A DNA stretch of 64,000 nucleotides from Paraburkholderia monticola (GCF_001580545.1 NZ_LRBG01000001.1:248001-312000); one strand, 5' to 3'. Positions 32,481 through 43,029 are shown, counted from the first letter of the stretch. Translations and numbers: made by a program. The notes: a model not told the origin generated them from the sequence alone.

Positions 32481-35342
32481 TTATTTAGCGATCGACGCGC
32501 TCTTGAGGCGGCCGAAAGCGCCTTCGACCAGCGCCTTCTGCTGCTCGTAGTGCTTCGCGTAGTAACCGACTGCAGGCGAAGCCGAAGCCGGGCGGCCGCT
32601 GTACGCCAGCTTCTGCCCGTCCTTCATGCCTTCCTTCAGGTGGTGCTCGATGTAGAACCACGGGCCCTGATTCTGCGGCTCGTCCTGCACCCACACCACT
32701 TCGGTCGCGTTGTCGTACTTCTTCATTTCCGCTTCGAACTGCTTGTGCGCGAACGGATAGAGCTGTTCGATACGGATGATCGCGACGTCGTTCGCCTTCG
32801 CTTCGCGGCGATGCGCGATGAGGTCGTAGTACACGCGGCCCGAGCAGGCGACCACGCGCTTGACCTTCTTCGCGTCGATGGTTTCGTCCACTTCGCCGAT
32901 GACCGGCTGGAACGAACCCTTCGCGAGTTCCGACAGATCCGAGACGGCTTCCTTGTGGCGCAGCAGCGACTTCGGCGTGAAGACGATCAGCGGCTTGCGG
33001 AACAGGCGGATCATCTGGCGACGCAGCAGGTGGAAGACCTGCGCCGGCGTGGTCGGCTGAACGACCTGCATGTTGTGGTCTGCGCACAGTTGCAGGAAAC
33101 GCTCGATACGCGCCGACGAGTGCTCCGGACCTTGGCCTTCGTAGCCGTGCGGCAGCAGCATGGTCAGGCCCGACACGCGGCCCCACTTCACTTCGCCCGA
33201 CGAGATGAACTGGTCGATCACGACCTGCGCGCCGTTCACGAAGTCGCCGAACTGCGCTTCCCACGCGACGAACGTGTTCGGTTCAGCGGTCGAGTAGCCG
33301 TATTCGAAGCCGAGCACCGCTTCTTCCGACAGCACCGAGTCGATCACCGTGAACTTCGCCTGGCCTTCGGCGATGTTCTGCAGCGGCACGTACGTGCCGT
33401 CGTTCCAGCGCTCGCGGTTCTGGTCGTGCAGCACCGCGTGACGGTGCGTGAACGTGCCGCGGCCCGAGTCCTGACCGGTCAGGCGCACGGCATAACCGGA
33501 TGCGACCAGCGAGGCGAACGCGAGATGCTCGCCCATGCCCCAGTCGAGCTTCGATTCGCCGCGACCCATGGCGCGACGGTCGTTGATCACGCGCTCGACG
33601 AGCGGGTGAACCTTGAAGTTTTCCGGAATCGTGGTGATGCGCTCGGCGAGGCGCTTCAGTTCCGCGAGCGGCACGGCCGTGTCGGCCGCGTCGGTCCACT
33701 TGCGGTTCAGGAACGGCACCCAGTCGACCGCGTACTTGCTCTTGTAGTTCGAGAGTACCGGGTCGATCGTGTGATGGCCTTCGTCCATCGCCTTGCGGTA
33801 GGCCTTGACGAATTCGTCGCCTTCGTCGGCCTTGATCACGCCTTGCTGCACGAGCTTTTCAGCGTACAGCGCGCGCGTACCCGGGTGCTTCGCGATCGTC
33901 TTGTACATCAACGGCTGCGTGACCGCCGGGGTGTCCTGCTCGTTGTGGCCCAGCTTGCGGAAGCAGACGATGTCGACGACGACGTCCTTGTGGAACTGCA
34001 TGCGGAAGTCGATGGCCATCTGGATGGCCAGCACGACCGCTTCGGGATCGTCACCGTTCACGTGCAGAACCGGCGCTTCGATCATCTTGACGACGTCCGA
34101 GCAATACAACGTGGAGCGCGAGTCGCGCGGGTCCGACGTCGTGAAGCCGATCTGATTGTTGATGACGATGTGCAGCGTGCCGTGCGTGCCGTAACCGCGC
34201 GTTTGCGCGAGGTTCAGCGTTTCCATCACGACGCCCTGGCCCGCGAAAGCCGCGTCGCCGTGGATCTGCACCGGCAGCACCTGGAGGCCGTCTTCGTCGC
34301 CGCGACGATCCATACGCGCCTTCGCCGAGCCCTCGACCACCGGGTTGACGATTTCGAGGTGCGACGGGTTGAACGCGAGCGACAGGTGAACCGGACCGCC
34401 TTCCGTCGCGACGTCCGACGAGAAGCCCTTGTGGTACTTGACGTCGCCAGCCGGCAGATCGTCGACGTGCTTGCCTTCGAATTCGGCGAACAGGTCAGCC
34501 GGCATCTTGCCGAGCGTGTTGACCAGCACATTCAGACGGCCACGGTGAGCCATCGCGATGACGATTTCCTGAACGCCGCGCAGACCGCCGTGACGCACGA
34601 CTTCGTCCATCGCCGCGATGAAGCTCTCGCCGCCTTCGAGCGAGAAGCGCTTCTGGCCGACGTACTTGGTGTGCAGGAAACGCTCGAGGCCTTCGGCGGC
34701 CGTCAGGCGGTTCAGGATGTGCTTCTTCTTGTCGTTGCTGAAGCTCGGCGTCGAACGGATCGACTCGAGGCGTTCCTTCCACCAGCGCTTCTGCTCCGGA
34801 TCGCTGATGTACATGTACTCGGCGCCGATCGTGCCGCAATACGTGTCGCGCAGGGCCTTGACGATCTCGCGCAGCGTCGCGCGCTCGAACCCGAAGTACA
34901 GATTCGTTGCGCTGAACTCCTCGTCCATGTCGGCTTCGGTGAAGTCGTAGAACGCGGGTTCAAGTTCGGGGATCGCGGGACGTTCGCGGCGCTTCAGAGG
35001 ATCGAGATTGGCCCATTGCGAGCCGAGGAAGCGATATGCGCCGATGAGGGACTGGACGTAAACCTGTTTGCGGGCGGTTGCGAGATCTTCGCCGCCGGCC
35101 GTTGCGCGCGGCAGGAAGGCATTGGCCTTGGCGCGCTGGGCAAACGATTCGACGATCGGGCCGTGGGCCACGTCGTTGGCATTACTGCCATCCGATGCGG
35201 GCACGTTCTGCAACGCATCGAAATAGCTGCGCCAGGTCTCGGGCACTGACGCCGGATTATCGAGATACGCTTCGTACATTTCTTCAACGTACGGAGCATT
35301 GCCGCCGAACAGATAAGAGTTCGACTGGAATTGCTTCATCAT
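32481..35342 (-). CDS. odhA: 2-oxoglutarate dehydrogenase E1 component
   Basis: Thiamine-diphosphate enzyme that decarboxylates 2-oxoglutarate in the TCA cycle. The ATG at 35342 gives 953 residues (MMKQFQSNSYLFGGNAPYVE), the usual betaproteobacterial length, with AAGGTGAG 8 bases upstream; a GTG 12 bases earlier is in frame but overlaps that ribosome site. Visible family blocks are AHRGRLNVLVN near residue 265, GDAAFAGQGVV near 360 and RMIRLFRKPLIVFTPKSLLR near 780. First gene of odhA-odhB-lpdA. Also known as sucA. Confidence 0.96.
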   Translation of the reverse strand: MMKQFQSNSYLFGGNAPYVEEMYEAYLDNPASVPETWRSYFDALQNVPASDGSNANDVAHGPIVESFAQRAKANAFLPRATAGGEDLATARKQVYVQSLIGAYRFLGSQWANLDPLKRRERPAIPELEPAFYDFTEADMDEEFSATNLYFGFERATLREIVKALRDTYCGTIGAEYMYISDPEQKRWWKERLESIRSTPSFSNDKKKHILNRLTAAEGLERFLHTKYVGQKRFSLEGGESFIAAMDEVVRHGGLRGVQEIVIAMAHRGRLNVLVNTLGKMPADLFAEFEGKHVDDLPAGDVKYHKGFSSDVATEGGPVHLSLAFNPSHLEIVNPVVEGSAKARMDRRGDEDGLQVLPVQIHGDAAFAGQGVVMETLNLAQTRGYGTHGTLHIVINNQIGFTTSDPRDSRSTLYCSDVVKMIEAPVLHVNGDDPEAVVLAIQMAIDFRMQFHKDVVVDIVCFRKLGHNEQDTPAVTQPLMYKTIAKHPGTRALYAEKLVQQGVIKADEGDEFVKAYRKAMDEGHHTIDPVLSNYKSKYAVDWVPFLNRKWTDAADTAVPLAELKRLAERITTIPENFKVHPLVERVINDRRAMGRGESKLDWGMGEHLAFASLVASGYAVRLTGQDSGRGTFTHRHAVLHDQNRERWNDGTYVPLQNIAEGQAKFTVIDSVLSEEAVLGFEYGYSTAEPNTFVAWEAQFGDFVNGAQVVIDQFISSGEVKWGRVSGLTMLLPHGYEGQGPEHSSARIERFLQLCADHNMQVVQPTTPAQVFHLLRRQMIRLFRKPLIVFTPKSLLRHKEAVSDLSELAKGSFQPVIGEVDETIDAKKVKRVVACSGRVYYDLIAHRREAKANDVAIIRIEQLYPFAHKQFEAEMKKYDNATEVVWVQDEPQNQGPWFYIEHHLKEGMKDGQKLAYSGRPASASPAVGYYAKHYEQQKALVEGAFGRLKSASIAK

Positions 35343-35745
35343 TTTTACGCTCACCTTTCTTCGAGCTTCTCGAGAAATAGCGGGTTACAGAACCTTCCGC
35401 GACACGGCCTGACCGTTTAGCGGATTGCGCGAATCAAGTCTTGCTTGGAAGGACCTAAAACTTTGCACCCGGGAGCATAGCACAGAACGAATAGCCCAGA
35501 TAGCGAACCGCGTAGGCGCAAACGCCGTGATGACGGGCGTTTCACGGGTAGTCAGGCACCTCTTCATGGCGCGCAACAATGTTCTGCGGGAAATGAAAAC
35601 GAAGAGCGTGATCGGGTTGCCACTGATCGGCGGCCGAGGAATACGGCGGGCATGATGCAGCGCCGCAAGATTGCTGCGCCGAAAACAAAGAAGCCACCCG
35701 AAGGTGGCTTCCGTTCCCTGCTAACCGGACAGGTTCGAGTCCTGC
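35343..35745 (-). other. Intergenic region between typA and odhA
   Basis: About 400 bases. It holds the typA terminator (35690-35711) and must contain the odhA promoter on the minus strand. AAACGCC and GGCGTTT form a 7-base stem near 35518-35541 that could be a regulatory site. No gene is supported here. Confidence 0.4.
35690..35711 (-). terminator. typA: Intrinsic terminator after typA
   Basis: GAAGCCACC (35690-35698) and GGTGGCTTC (35703-35711) pair perfectly around CGAA. On the minus strand a T-rich stretch (TTTGTTTTC) follows. It is 35 bases beyond the typA stop. Confidence 0.85.
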
Positions 35746-37575
35746 TTACTCGCCGGCAACCTTGTTGCGGCTCGCGCTGCGGCGCTCGTGTTCCTTCAGA
35801 TAGCGCTTGCGCAGACGGATCGATTTCGGCGTGACTTCGACCAGTTCGTCGTCGTCGATGAACTCGACCGCGTATTCGAGCGACATCTGAACCGGCGGCA
35901 CGAGACGCACGGCTTCATCGGTGCCCGAGGCGCGCACGTTCGTGAGCTGCTTGCCCTTGATCGGGTTCACGACGAGGTCATTGTCACGGCTGTGAATGCC
36001 GATGATCATGCCTTCATACAGCGCATCACCCGGCGTCACGAACATGCGGCCGCGATCCTGCAGCTTCCACAGAGCGTACGCGACGGCTGCGCCGTCGTCC
36101 TGCGAGATCAGCACGCCGTTGCGACGCTCGCCGACCGCGCCTTCCTTGACCGGCTGGTACGAATCGAACGTGTGGCTCATCAGGCCCGTGCCACGCGTGA
36201 GCGTGAGGAATTCCGACTGGAAGCCGATCAGACCACGCGCCGAAATACGGTACTCGAGACGTGTGCGGCCACGGCCGTCCGACGCCATGTCCAGCATTTC
36301 GCCCTTACGGCGGCCGAGCTCTTCCATCACGCCGCCCTGGTGGGTGTCTTCCATGTCGACGGTCAGGTTTTCGTACGGCTCGTGCTTGACGCCCTCGATT
36401 TCCTGCATCACGACGCGCGGACGCGACACGGCCAGCTCGTAACCTTCGCGACGCATGTTCTCGACCAGAATGGTCAGGTGCAACTCACCACGACCCGCCA
36501 CTTCGAATGTGGTTTCGTCGCCGGTGTCGCGCACGCGCAGCGCGACGTTATGGTTCAACTCCTTCATCAGGCGGTCGCGAATCTGACGGCTCGTGACGAA
36601 CTTGCCTTCGCGGCCCGCGAGCGGCGACGAGTTGACGAGGAAGTTCATCGTCAGCGTGGGTTCGTCGACGGTGATCATCGGCAGCGCTTCAGGCTGTTCC
36701 GGCGAGCAGATCGTCACGCCGATGCCGACTTCCTCGATACCGTTGATCAGCACGATGTCGCCGGCTTCTGCCGAGTCGACCTGCACGCGATCGAGGCCTT
36801 CGAACGACAGCACCTGGTTGATCTTGCGATTGAGGATTTCGCCGTCCGGACCCGAGCGCACCGCGACGGCCATGCCCGGCTTGATGCGGCCACGCGTGAT
36901 CCGGCCAATGCCGATACGGCCGACGTACGACGAGTAGTCGAGCGACGTGATCTGCAACTGCAGCGGACCTTCCGGATCGGCCGGGCGAACCGGCACGTGC
37001 TCGAGAATCGCTTCGAACAGAGGGCGCATGTTGCCGTCGCGCACGTCCGGCGAGAGACCAGCATAACCGTTCAGGCCCGATGCATAGACGATCGGGAAGT
37101 CCAGCTGCTCTTCGTTCGCGCCGAGCTTGTCGAACAGGTCGAAGGTCTGGTTGATCACCCAGTCGATGCGCGCGCCCGGACGGTCGACCTTGTTGATCAC
37201 GACGATCGGCTTCAGACCGAGCGCGAGCGCCTTCTTCGTGACGAAGCGGGTTTGCGGCATCGGGCCTTCGACCGCGTCGACGAGCAGCAGCACCGAGTCG
37301 ACCATCGACAGCACGCGCTCCACTTCGCCGCCGAAGTCGGCGTGTCCCGGCGTGTCGACGATGTTGATGTGCGTGCCTTCGTACTCCACCGCGCAGTTCT
37401 TCGACAGGATCGTGATGCCGCGCTCCTTTTCGATGTCGTTCGAGTCCATCACGCGCTCGGCGATCTGCTGATTCTCGCGGAACGTGGCGGTCTGACGGAG
37501 GAGCTGGTCGACGAGCGTAGTCTTGCCGTGGTCGACGTGAGCAATGATGGCGATGTTGCGTAGGGCGCGGGTCAT
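35746..37575 (-). CDS. typA: Ribosome-associated translational GTPase TypA/BipA
   Basis: Elongation-factor-like GTPase that binds the ribosome and aids assembly and stress adaptation. The 609-residue protein has the P-loop [15 protein letters not shown] near residue 12, switch [17 protein letters not shown] near 74 and NKVDRPGA near 130, then EF-G-like domains and the BipA-specific C-terminus. The N-terminus [17 protein letters not shown] is the standard start. Monocistronic on the minus strand, divergent from the marR-efflux operon. Confidence 0.95.
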   Translation of the reverse strand: MTRALRNIAIIAHVDHGKTTLVDQLLRQTATFRENQQIAERVMDSNDIEKERGITILSKNCAVEYEGTHINIVDTPGHADFGGEVERVLSMVDSVLLLVDAVEGPMPQTRFVTKKALALGLKPIVVINKVDRPGARIDWVINQTFDLFDKLGANEEQLDFPIVYASGLNGYAGLSPDVRDGNMRPLFEAILEHVPVRPADPEGPLQLQITSLDYSSYVGRIGIGRITRGRIKPGMAVAVRSGPDGEILNRKINQVLSFEGLDRVQVDSAEAGDIVLINGIEEVGIGVTICSPEQPEALPMITVDEPTLTMNFLVNSSPLAGREGKFVTSRQIRDRLMKELNHNVALRVRDTGDETTFEVAGRGELHLTILVENMRREGYELAVSRPRVVMQEIEGVKHEPYENLTVDMEDTHQGGVMEELGRRKGEMLDMASDGRGRTRLEYRISARGLIGFQSEFLTLTRGTGLMSHTFDSYQPVKEGAVGERRNGVLISQDDGAAVAYALWKLQDRGRMFVTPGDALYEGMIIGIHSRDNDLVVNPIKGKQLTNVRASGTDEAVRLVPPVQMSLEYAVEFIDDDELVEVTPKSIRLRKRYLKEHERRSASRNKVAGE

Positions 37576-37900
37576 AGGAAACCTGAAGACGGTTGAGTGC
37601 GCCGCTTGCTAATGCTGCTGGTCGAAGAGCTAAACCACGACAACAAGCCCAAAGCGCACTTTTGGGAACCCAACATTATAGCATGTACAAATGATCCTTT
37701 CTGGTATTCCCCGATAGACCGTCCGTTCTTCGCCTCATCAACGGCGGTCGCACGGGCCCTCCCCCGCGCCCTACGTCAATCCGTACCGCTTGCTTCTTGA
37801 GCGCGAAGAAATCCTTGCCTAAGCTGTAATAACGCTTGTCGTGTCAATCAACAGCCCGTTATACTAATGCCTAGTCAACCATTGCATTCGCACGAGAATC
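37576..37900. other. Divergent intergenic region, typA and marR
   Basis: About 325 bases, relatively AT-rich, carrying the typA promoter on the left and the efflux-operon promoter on the right (37836-37865, listed separately). No gene is supported. Confidence 0.45.
37836..37865 (+). promoter_or_regulatory. Sigma-70-like promoter of the marR-efflux operon
   Basis: TTGTCG (37836-37841) and TATACT (37860-37865) are separated by 18 bases. Just downstream AATGC (37866-37870) and GCATT (37884-37888) form a spaced inverted repeat spanning a TAGTCAAC sequence, a plausible MarR operator placed to block transcription. The marR ATG is 36 bases after the -10. Confidence 0.55.
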
Positions 37901-38416
37901 ATGACGGAGCCGTCCCACGAATCCACGCCTGACCTCAGCGAGTACCAGCTCGGCGAAAGCGTTGGCTATCTCCTCTCGCGCGTGAAATCGACCCTGTCGA
38001 ACCTGATCACGCAACGCACCGTGGCCGAACTCGGCATCACGAGCCAGCAAGGCAGCATCCTGTTCATGGTGGCGAGCGGCAAATGCCTGCTGGCGGCCGA
38101 ACTGGCCCGTGAATACGGTATCGACGCAAGCGCCGTCACGCGGCTGATCGACCGGCTCGAGAAGCGCGGCCTGCTCACGCGCGTGCGCAGCAACGAGGAC
38201 CGACGCGTCGTGCGCCTCGCGTTGACGCCGGAAGGCCATGCGATCGCGGCCCGCATGCCGGGCATTTTCAACGGCGTGCTCGATAACCTGCTGAACGGGT
38301 TCACCCCCGAGGAAGTCGGGTTCCTGAAGAGCATGCTGCGCCGCGTGCTGATCAATTCCGGCGAACAAACGGGACTTTCCCGCGATGCCGCAAGCCATCT
38401 CGATACCAAATCTTAA
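37901..38416 (+). CDS. MarR-family repressor of the efflux operon
   Basis: A 171-residue winged-helix regulator. The DNA-binding part is visible as LAREYGIDASAVTRLIDRLE near residues 68-87, followed by the wing RVRSNEDRRVVRLALTPEG. It resembles EmrR/MprA-type drug-responsive repressors. It is the first gene of a four-gene plus-strand unit with the outer-membrane channel, emrA and emrB, and likely represses that unit until a phenolic or drug ligand binds. Confidence 0.88.
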   Translation: MTEPSHESTPDLSEYQLGESVGYLLSRVKSTLSNLITQRTVAELGITSQQGSILFMVASGKCLLAAELAREYGIDASAVTRLIDRLEKRGLLTRVRSNEDRRVVRLALTPEGHAIAARMPGIFNGVLDNLLNGFTPEEVGFLKSMLRRVLINSGEQTGLSRDAASHLDTKS

Positions 38417-38465
38417 GAAGTTGCTTGCTGCGTCCACCATTACATTCCACTCAAAGAGTCGAGCG

Positions 38466-39989
38466 ATGAAATCCCTTTCCCTGTCCGCGCCCGCGCTGTC
38501 AAGCCGGGCCGCTGTCGCCGCCGCGGTGACAGCGCTCGCCCTCACGGGGTGCGCGAACTACTTCGGCGTCAAAAGCGACAAACAGATCGCCTCGCCGACG
38601 CAGTACGAGTCGACGCAGAGCCTGCCCAACGAGGGCGGCCAGTGGCCATCGCTCGACTGGGCCAACCAGTTCGGCGACCCGCAACTGCCGAAGCTGATCG
38701 CGGAAGCACTCGAGGGGAGCCCGTCGATCGCCCAGGCGCAGGCGCGGCTCGCGAAGGCTTCGTCGTATATCGAAAGCTCGCGCGCGGCGCTGTTCCCGAA
38801 GGTCAATGCGAGCTATTCGTGGACCCGCGAGCTGTACTCGGCCAACGCCCTCTATCCGCCTCCGTTCGGTGGCACGTGGTATAGCGAGAACAACGTGCTC
38901 GCGAGCGCGTCGTGGGACCTCGACCTGTGGGGCAAGAACCGTCAGCGGCTCGGCCAGGCCGTGTCGCAGCAGAAGGCCGCCGAGGCCGACGTGCAGCAGG
39001 CACGCGTGACGCTGGCCGCGTCGGTGGCGAGCACCTACAACCAACTCGCGCAGTTGTATGCGTTCCGCGACATCTCCGCGCGTGAGATCGCGAACCGTCA
39101 GGATGTCGGTCGAATCACGAATGACCGCGTGACGGCTGGCCTCGACACCAACGTCGAGAAGCAGACCGCCGCCGGCAATGTCGCGACGAGCCAGTCGAAC
39201 CTGACCGACCTCGACGGCCAGATCACCGTCGTGCGCTACCAGTTGGGCGCGCTGCTCGGCAAAGGGCCGGATCGCGGCCTGCAGATCGACAAGCCGGTGC
39301 TCACGGGCGGCAACGTGGTCGCGCTGCCGGACAATATCCCGGCCGATCTCGTATCGCGCCGCGCGGACATCGTCGCCGCACGCTGGCAGGTCGAAGCCGC
39401 GATGCACGACGTGAAGGAGGCGAAAGCCGAGTTCTTCCCCGATGTGAATCTCGCAGCCGGCTTCGGTTTCGACGCGTTCGGCTGGGGCCGTTTCCTGACC
39501 GCGTCGAGCCGTCAGATCCAGTTCGGACCGGCGATCCATCTGCCGATCTTCGACGCCGGCGCGCTGCGCGCGCAACTGAAGGGCCGCTATGCCGACTTCG
39601 AGGGCGACGTCGCGAGCTACAACCAGACGCTGATCAATGCGTTGCAGGACGTGTCGACGCAGGTCTCGTCGATCCGCTCGATCGACCGCCAGCAGGGCGA
39701 TGCCCAGCGCGCGCTCGACGCGTCGACCAAGGCCTACCAGCTCGCCGTGGTGCGCTACAAGGCGGGCCTGTCGCCGCAGTTGCAGGTGCTGACCGCCGAC
39801 GAAAACCGGCTCGCCGCCGAGCAGACGGTGACGGGTCTGCAGATGCGCCGCCGCAGTCTGCAGATCGGCCTGATCAAGGCGCTGGGTGGCGGCTTCGACG
39901 CGACGCAGACCGGTCTCGTGGTGCCGCCGAACGATGGCCCCGCATCGGCCAACGCAGCGAACCACGCCACGAGCACCGCCGCAAACTGA
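38466..39989 (+). CDS. Outer-membrane efflux lipoprotein (NodT/OprM family)
   Basis: TolC-like channel that carries drugs across the outer membrane. It has a lipoprotein signal with LALTGC and lipidated Cys29. Two repeats of the OEP domain follow, with the typical helix NTTLVASVASTYNQLAQLYA-type region and RADIVAARWQVEAAMHDVKE in the second repeat. From the ATG at 38466 (GAGCG upstream) the length is 507, normal for the family. Placed between marR and emrA, it completes a tripartite MFS pump. Confidence 0.9.
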   Translation: MKSLSLSAPALSSRAAVAAAVTALALTGCANYFGVKSDKQIASPTQYESTQSLPNEGGQWPSLDWANQFGDPQLPKLIAEALEGSPSIAQAQARLAKASSYIESSRAALFPKVNASYSWTRELYSANALYPPPFGGTWYSENNVLASASWDLDLWGKNRQRLGQAVSQQKAAEADVQQARVTLAASVASTYNQLAQLYAFRDISAREIANRQDVGRITNDRVTAGLDTNVEKQTAAGNVATSQSNLTDLDGQITVVRYQLGALLGKGPDRGLQIDKPVLTGGNVVALPDNIPADLVSRRADIVAARWQVEAAMHDVKEAKAEFFPDVNLAAGFGFDAFGWGRFLTASSRQIQFGPAIHLPIFDAGALRAQLKGRYADFEGDVASYNQTLINALQDVSTQVSSIRSIDRQQGDAQRALDASTKAYQLAVVRYKAGLSPQLQVLTADENRLAAEQTVTGLQMRRRSLQIGLIKALGGGFDATQTGLVVPPNDGPASANAANHATSTAAN

Positions 39990-40066
39990 GCGAGCCCGCC
40001 CGCGCCAACGCACACGCACGAACACCCGAATAAACGACGACGTTCAAAAGAACCCGGAGCACATCA

Positions 40067-41308
40067 ATGAGCACCCCCCAGCAGCCCGCCACTCCACCGC
40101 AAGCGGCGAACAACGGCAAACGCAAGCGCATGATGACGCTGCTCGTCATCGTGATCCTGATCGCCGCGGTCGCCTACGGTCTGTACTACTTCCTCGACGC
40201 GCGCTTCCATGAAGACACCGACGACGCCTACGTCAGCGGCAACGTCGTACAGATCACGCCGCAGGTCACCGGCACGGTAATCGCGGTCAACGCGGACGAC
40301 ACCCAGGTCGTCAAGGCCGGCGACCCGCTCGTCGTGCTCGACCCGGCCGACGCGCGCGTTGCGCTCCAACAGGCCGAGGCGAATCTCGCGCAGGTGGTGC
40401 GTCAGGTGCGCGGTCTGTTCGCCGACGACAGCCAGTACGAAGCGCAGGTCGCGGCGCGCCAGGCGGACCTGTCGCGCGCCCAGGATGACCTGAAGCGCCG
40501 TATGACGGTCGCGCAGACCGGCGCGGTATCGCAGGAAGAAATCTCGCACGCACGCGACGCCGTCAAGTCCGCGGAAGCCGGGCTCGACGCCGCCAAGCAA
40601 CAGCTCGCGGCAAACCGCGCGCTGACCGCGAACACCACGATCGCCGATCACCCGAACGTGCAGGCAGCCGCCGCCAAGCTGCGTGACGCCTACCTGAACC
40701 ACGCTCGCAACACGCTGCCCGCGCCCGTCACCGGCTATGTCGCGAAACGCTCGGTGCAGGTCGGCCAGCGCGTATCGCCGGGCACGCCGCTGATGGCGAT
40801 CGTGCCGCTGCATGACGTATGGGTCGACGCGAACTTCAAGGAAGTGCAACTGAAGCACATGCGCATCGGCCAGCCGGTCGAACTGACGGCCGACGTGTAC
40901 GGCTCGTCGGTGCCGTATCACGGCAAGGTGGTCGGCTTCTCGGCCGGCACGGGTTCGGCGTTCTCGCTGCTGCCGGCGCAGAACGCGACTGGCAACTGGA
41001 TCAAGGTCGTGCAGCGTCTGCCGGTGCGTATTTCGCTCGATCCGCAAGAACTCGAGAAGCACCCGCTGCGCATCGGTCTGTCGATGCAGGCTGACGTGAA
41101 CATCAAGGACGACACAGGCGGCCAGCTCGGCCAGGCGCCGACCACGACTTACCAGACCAACGTGTTCGACAAGTACGGCGCGGAAGCCGACGCGGAAATC
41201 GCGCGCATCATCGCGGAAAACGCTGGTCCGAACGTGAATGGCGGCTCGCAGAAGTCGACCGCGGTGAACGGCGCGGCCGCGAAATCGGCGGCAAACAAGA
41301 AGAGCTAA
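40067..41308 (+). CDS. emrA: EmrA-type membrane fusion protein
   Basis: Periplasmic adaptor connecting EmrB to the outer-membrane channel. The 413-residue protein has one transmembrane anchor (residues 24-44, LLVIVILIAAVAYGLYYFL), the start of the barrel-sandwich domain (DDAYVSGNVVQITPQVTGTV), a coiled-coil hairpin at about 110-190 and the family block PAPVTGYVAKRSVQVGQ. CCGGAGCACATC precedes the ATG. Unusual is only the short Asn/Ser/Lys-rich C-terminus. Confidence 0.92.
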   Translation: MSTPQQPATPPQAANNGKRKRMMTLLVIVILIAAVAYGLYYFLDARFHEDTDDAYVSGNVVQITPQVTGTVIAVNADDTQVVKAGDPLVVLDPADARVALQQAEANLAQVVRQVRGLFADDSQYEAQVAARQADLSRAQDDLKRRMTVAQTGAVSQEEISHARDAVKSAEAGLDAAKQQLAANRALTANTTIADHPNVQAAAAKLRDAYLNHARNTLPAPVTGYVAKRSVQVGQRVSPGTPLMAIVPLHDVWVDANFKEVQLKHMRIGQPVELTADVYGSSVPYHGKVVGFSAGTGSAFSLLPAQNATGNWIKVVQRLPVRISLDPQELEKHPLRIGLSMQADVNIKDDTGGQLGQAPTTTYQTNVFDKYGAEADAEIARIIAENAGPNVNGGSQKSTAVNGAAAKSAANKKS

Positions 41309-41342
41309 GGCTCCGCGCGACGATTCATAGAAGGCTCTCTTA

Positions 41343-42905
41343 ATGGCTCAGCCTCAGGCACAAGTCGCTCACCCGCCACTCGAGGGTGCGCAACTGGTGA
41401 TCGGCACCATCGCGGTGTCGCTCGCCGTGTTCATGAACGTGCTCGACACCTCGATCGCGAACGTGTCGATCCCGTCGATTTCCGGCGACCTCGGTGTGTC
41501 GTCCGACCAGGGCACGTGGGTGATCACGTCGTTCGCGGTGGCCAATGCAATTTCGGTGCCGCTGACCGGTTGGCTTACCGACCGCGTCGGCCAGGTGCGG
41601 CTGTTCATGGCGTCGATCATCCTGTTCGTGCTGTCGTCGTGGATGTGCGGACTCTCGCCGAACTTGCCGTTCCTGCTTGCGTCGCGCGTGCTGCAAGGCG
41701 CGGTGGCAGGCCCGATGATCCCGCTGTCGCAAACGCTGCTGCTCGCGAGCTATCCGCGCGCGAAGGCGCCGATGGCGCTATCGATGTGGGCAATGACCAC
41801 GCTGATCGCGCCGGTTGCCGGCCCAATTCTCGGCGGCTGGATTTCCGACAATATCTCGTGGCCGTGGATTTTCTACGTCAACATTCCGGTCGGTGCGATC
41901 GCGGCCGTGGCAACGTGGATGATCTTCCGCAACCGCGATTCGGTCATCCGAAAGGCGCCAATCGACGGCGTCGGCCTCGGTCTGCTGATCGTCTGGGTCG
42001 GCTCGCTTCAGGTCATGCTCGACAAAGGCAAGGACCTCGACTGGTTCTCCTCGACCACGATCGTAGTGCTCGCGCTCGTCGCGGTGATCGCGCTCGCGTT
42101 TTTTATCGTGTGGGAGCTGACGGCCGAGCATCCGGTGGTCGATCTGTCGCTGTTCAGCCGACGTAATTTCACCGGCGGCACGATCGCGCTGTCGATCGGC
42201 TATGGACTGTACTTCGGCAATCTCGTGCTGCTGCCGCTGTGGCTGCAGACCGATATCGGCTACACCGCGACCGAAGCCGGACTCGTGATGGCGCCCGTCG
42301 GTCTGTTCGCGATCCTGCTCTCGCCGCTGACCGGCAAGATGCTGCCGCGCACCGACCCGCGCTATATCGCGACGCTGTCGTTCCTGATTTTCGCGCTGTG
42401 TTTCTGGATGCGCTCGCGTTATACAACCGGCGTCGATACGTACTCGCTGATGTTGCCCACGCTGATCCAGGGCATCGGCATGGCCGGCTTCTTTATTCCG
42501 CTCGTGTCGATTACGCTGTCGGGTTTGCCGGGCCATCGGATTCCGGCCGCCTCGGGGCTGTCGAATTTCGTGCGGATCATGTGCGGCGGTATCGGCACGT
42601 CGATTTTCCAGACCGCATGGGATCACCGCACGATCATGCATCATGCGCAACTGACCGAGCAGGCGAACGCCTACAACCCTACGTTTGGTCAGTCGATTCA
42701 TCAGATGGGTGCGGCGGGCCTGGATCAGCAGCAGACCTATGGTCTGTTCAACACCATGGTCACGCAGCAGGCCGCGCAACTCGGCGTGAACGATCTGTTC
42801 TTCATTTCGGCCGGCATTTTTGTCGCGCTGATCGCGCTGATCTGGATCACGCGGCCGGAACGCGCAGGCGGAGACGCGGGAGCGGCGGCGGCCGCAGCGC
42901 ATTGA
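41343..42905 (+). CDS. emrB: EmrB-type DHA2 drug:H+ antiporter
   Basis: Inner-membrane 14-helix MFS exporter of hydrophobic drugs. The 520-residue protein contains the helix-1 motif LDTSIANVSIPSISGDLG and the loop motif TGWLTDRVGQVRLF near residue 75, and helix-5 motif GPILGGWISDNISWPWIFY near 160. It follows emrA by 34 bases. A strong hairpin after the stop ends the operon. Confidence 0.93.
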   Translation: MAQPQAQVAHPPLEGAQLVIGTIAVSLAVFMNVLDTSIANVSIPSISGDLGVSSDQGTWVITSFAVANAISVPLTGWLTDRVGQVRLFMASIILFVLSSWMCGLSPNLPFLLASRVLQGAVAGPMIPLSQTLLLASYPRAKAPMALSMWAMTTLIAPVAGPILGGWISDNISWPWIFYVNIPVGAIAAVATWMIFRNRDSVIRKAPIDGVGLGLLIVWVGSLQVMLDKGKDLDWFSSTTIVVLALVAVIALAFFIVWELTAEHPVVDLSLFSRRNFTGGTIALSIGYGLYFGNLVLLPLWLQTDIGYTATEAGLVMAPVGLFAILLSPLTGKMLPRTDPRYIATLSFLIFALCFWMRSRYTTGVDTYSLMLPTLIQGIGMAGFFIPLVSITLSGLPGHRIPAASGLSNFVRIMCGGIGTSIFQTAWDHRTIMHHAQLTEQANAYNPTFGQSIHQMGAAGLDQQQTYGLFNTMVTQQAAQLGVNDLFFISAGIFVALIALIWITRPERAGGDAGAAAAAAH

Positions 42906-42958
42906 GCGGGTTGTTCGTGGTGTTGCTTTAGTTCGACACGGCTGCAGCAGAGGGCATG

Positions 42959-42996
42959 AAAAAAGCGGGATCGCCATCGAGCGATCCCGCTTTTTT
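42959..42996. terminator. Bidirectional terminator between emrB and truB
   Basis: AAAAAAGCGGGATCGC and its complement GCGATCCCGCTTTTTT flank a short loop. The stem is perfect, with A's on one side and T's on the other, so it works in both directions between convergent genes. Confidence 0.92.
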
Positions 42997-43029
42997 ATCG
43001 TCCGCGTTCGACTGGCAAAACGGAAGTAT

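Noticed and set aside
32550..35249. Very long open frame on the plus strand opposite odhA
   Set aside because: High-GC codon bias leaves antisense frames open. The translation is His/Arg/Val-rich without any family pattern, while odhA on the other strand is certain.
35729..35745. tRNA T-arm-like sequence (GGTTCGAGTCC) next to the typA stop
   Set aside because: The T-loop consensus is matched, but the stem has a mismatch and no acceptor, D or anticodon arms can be formed around it. Probably chance.
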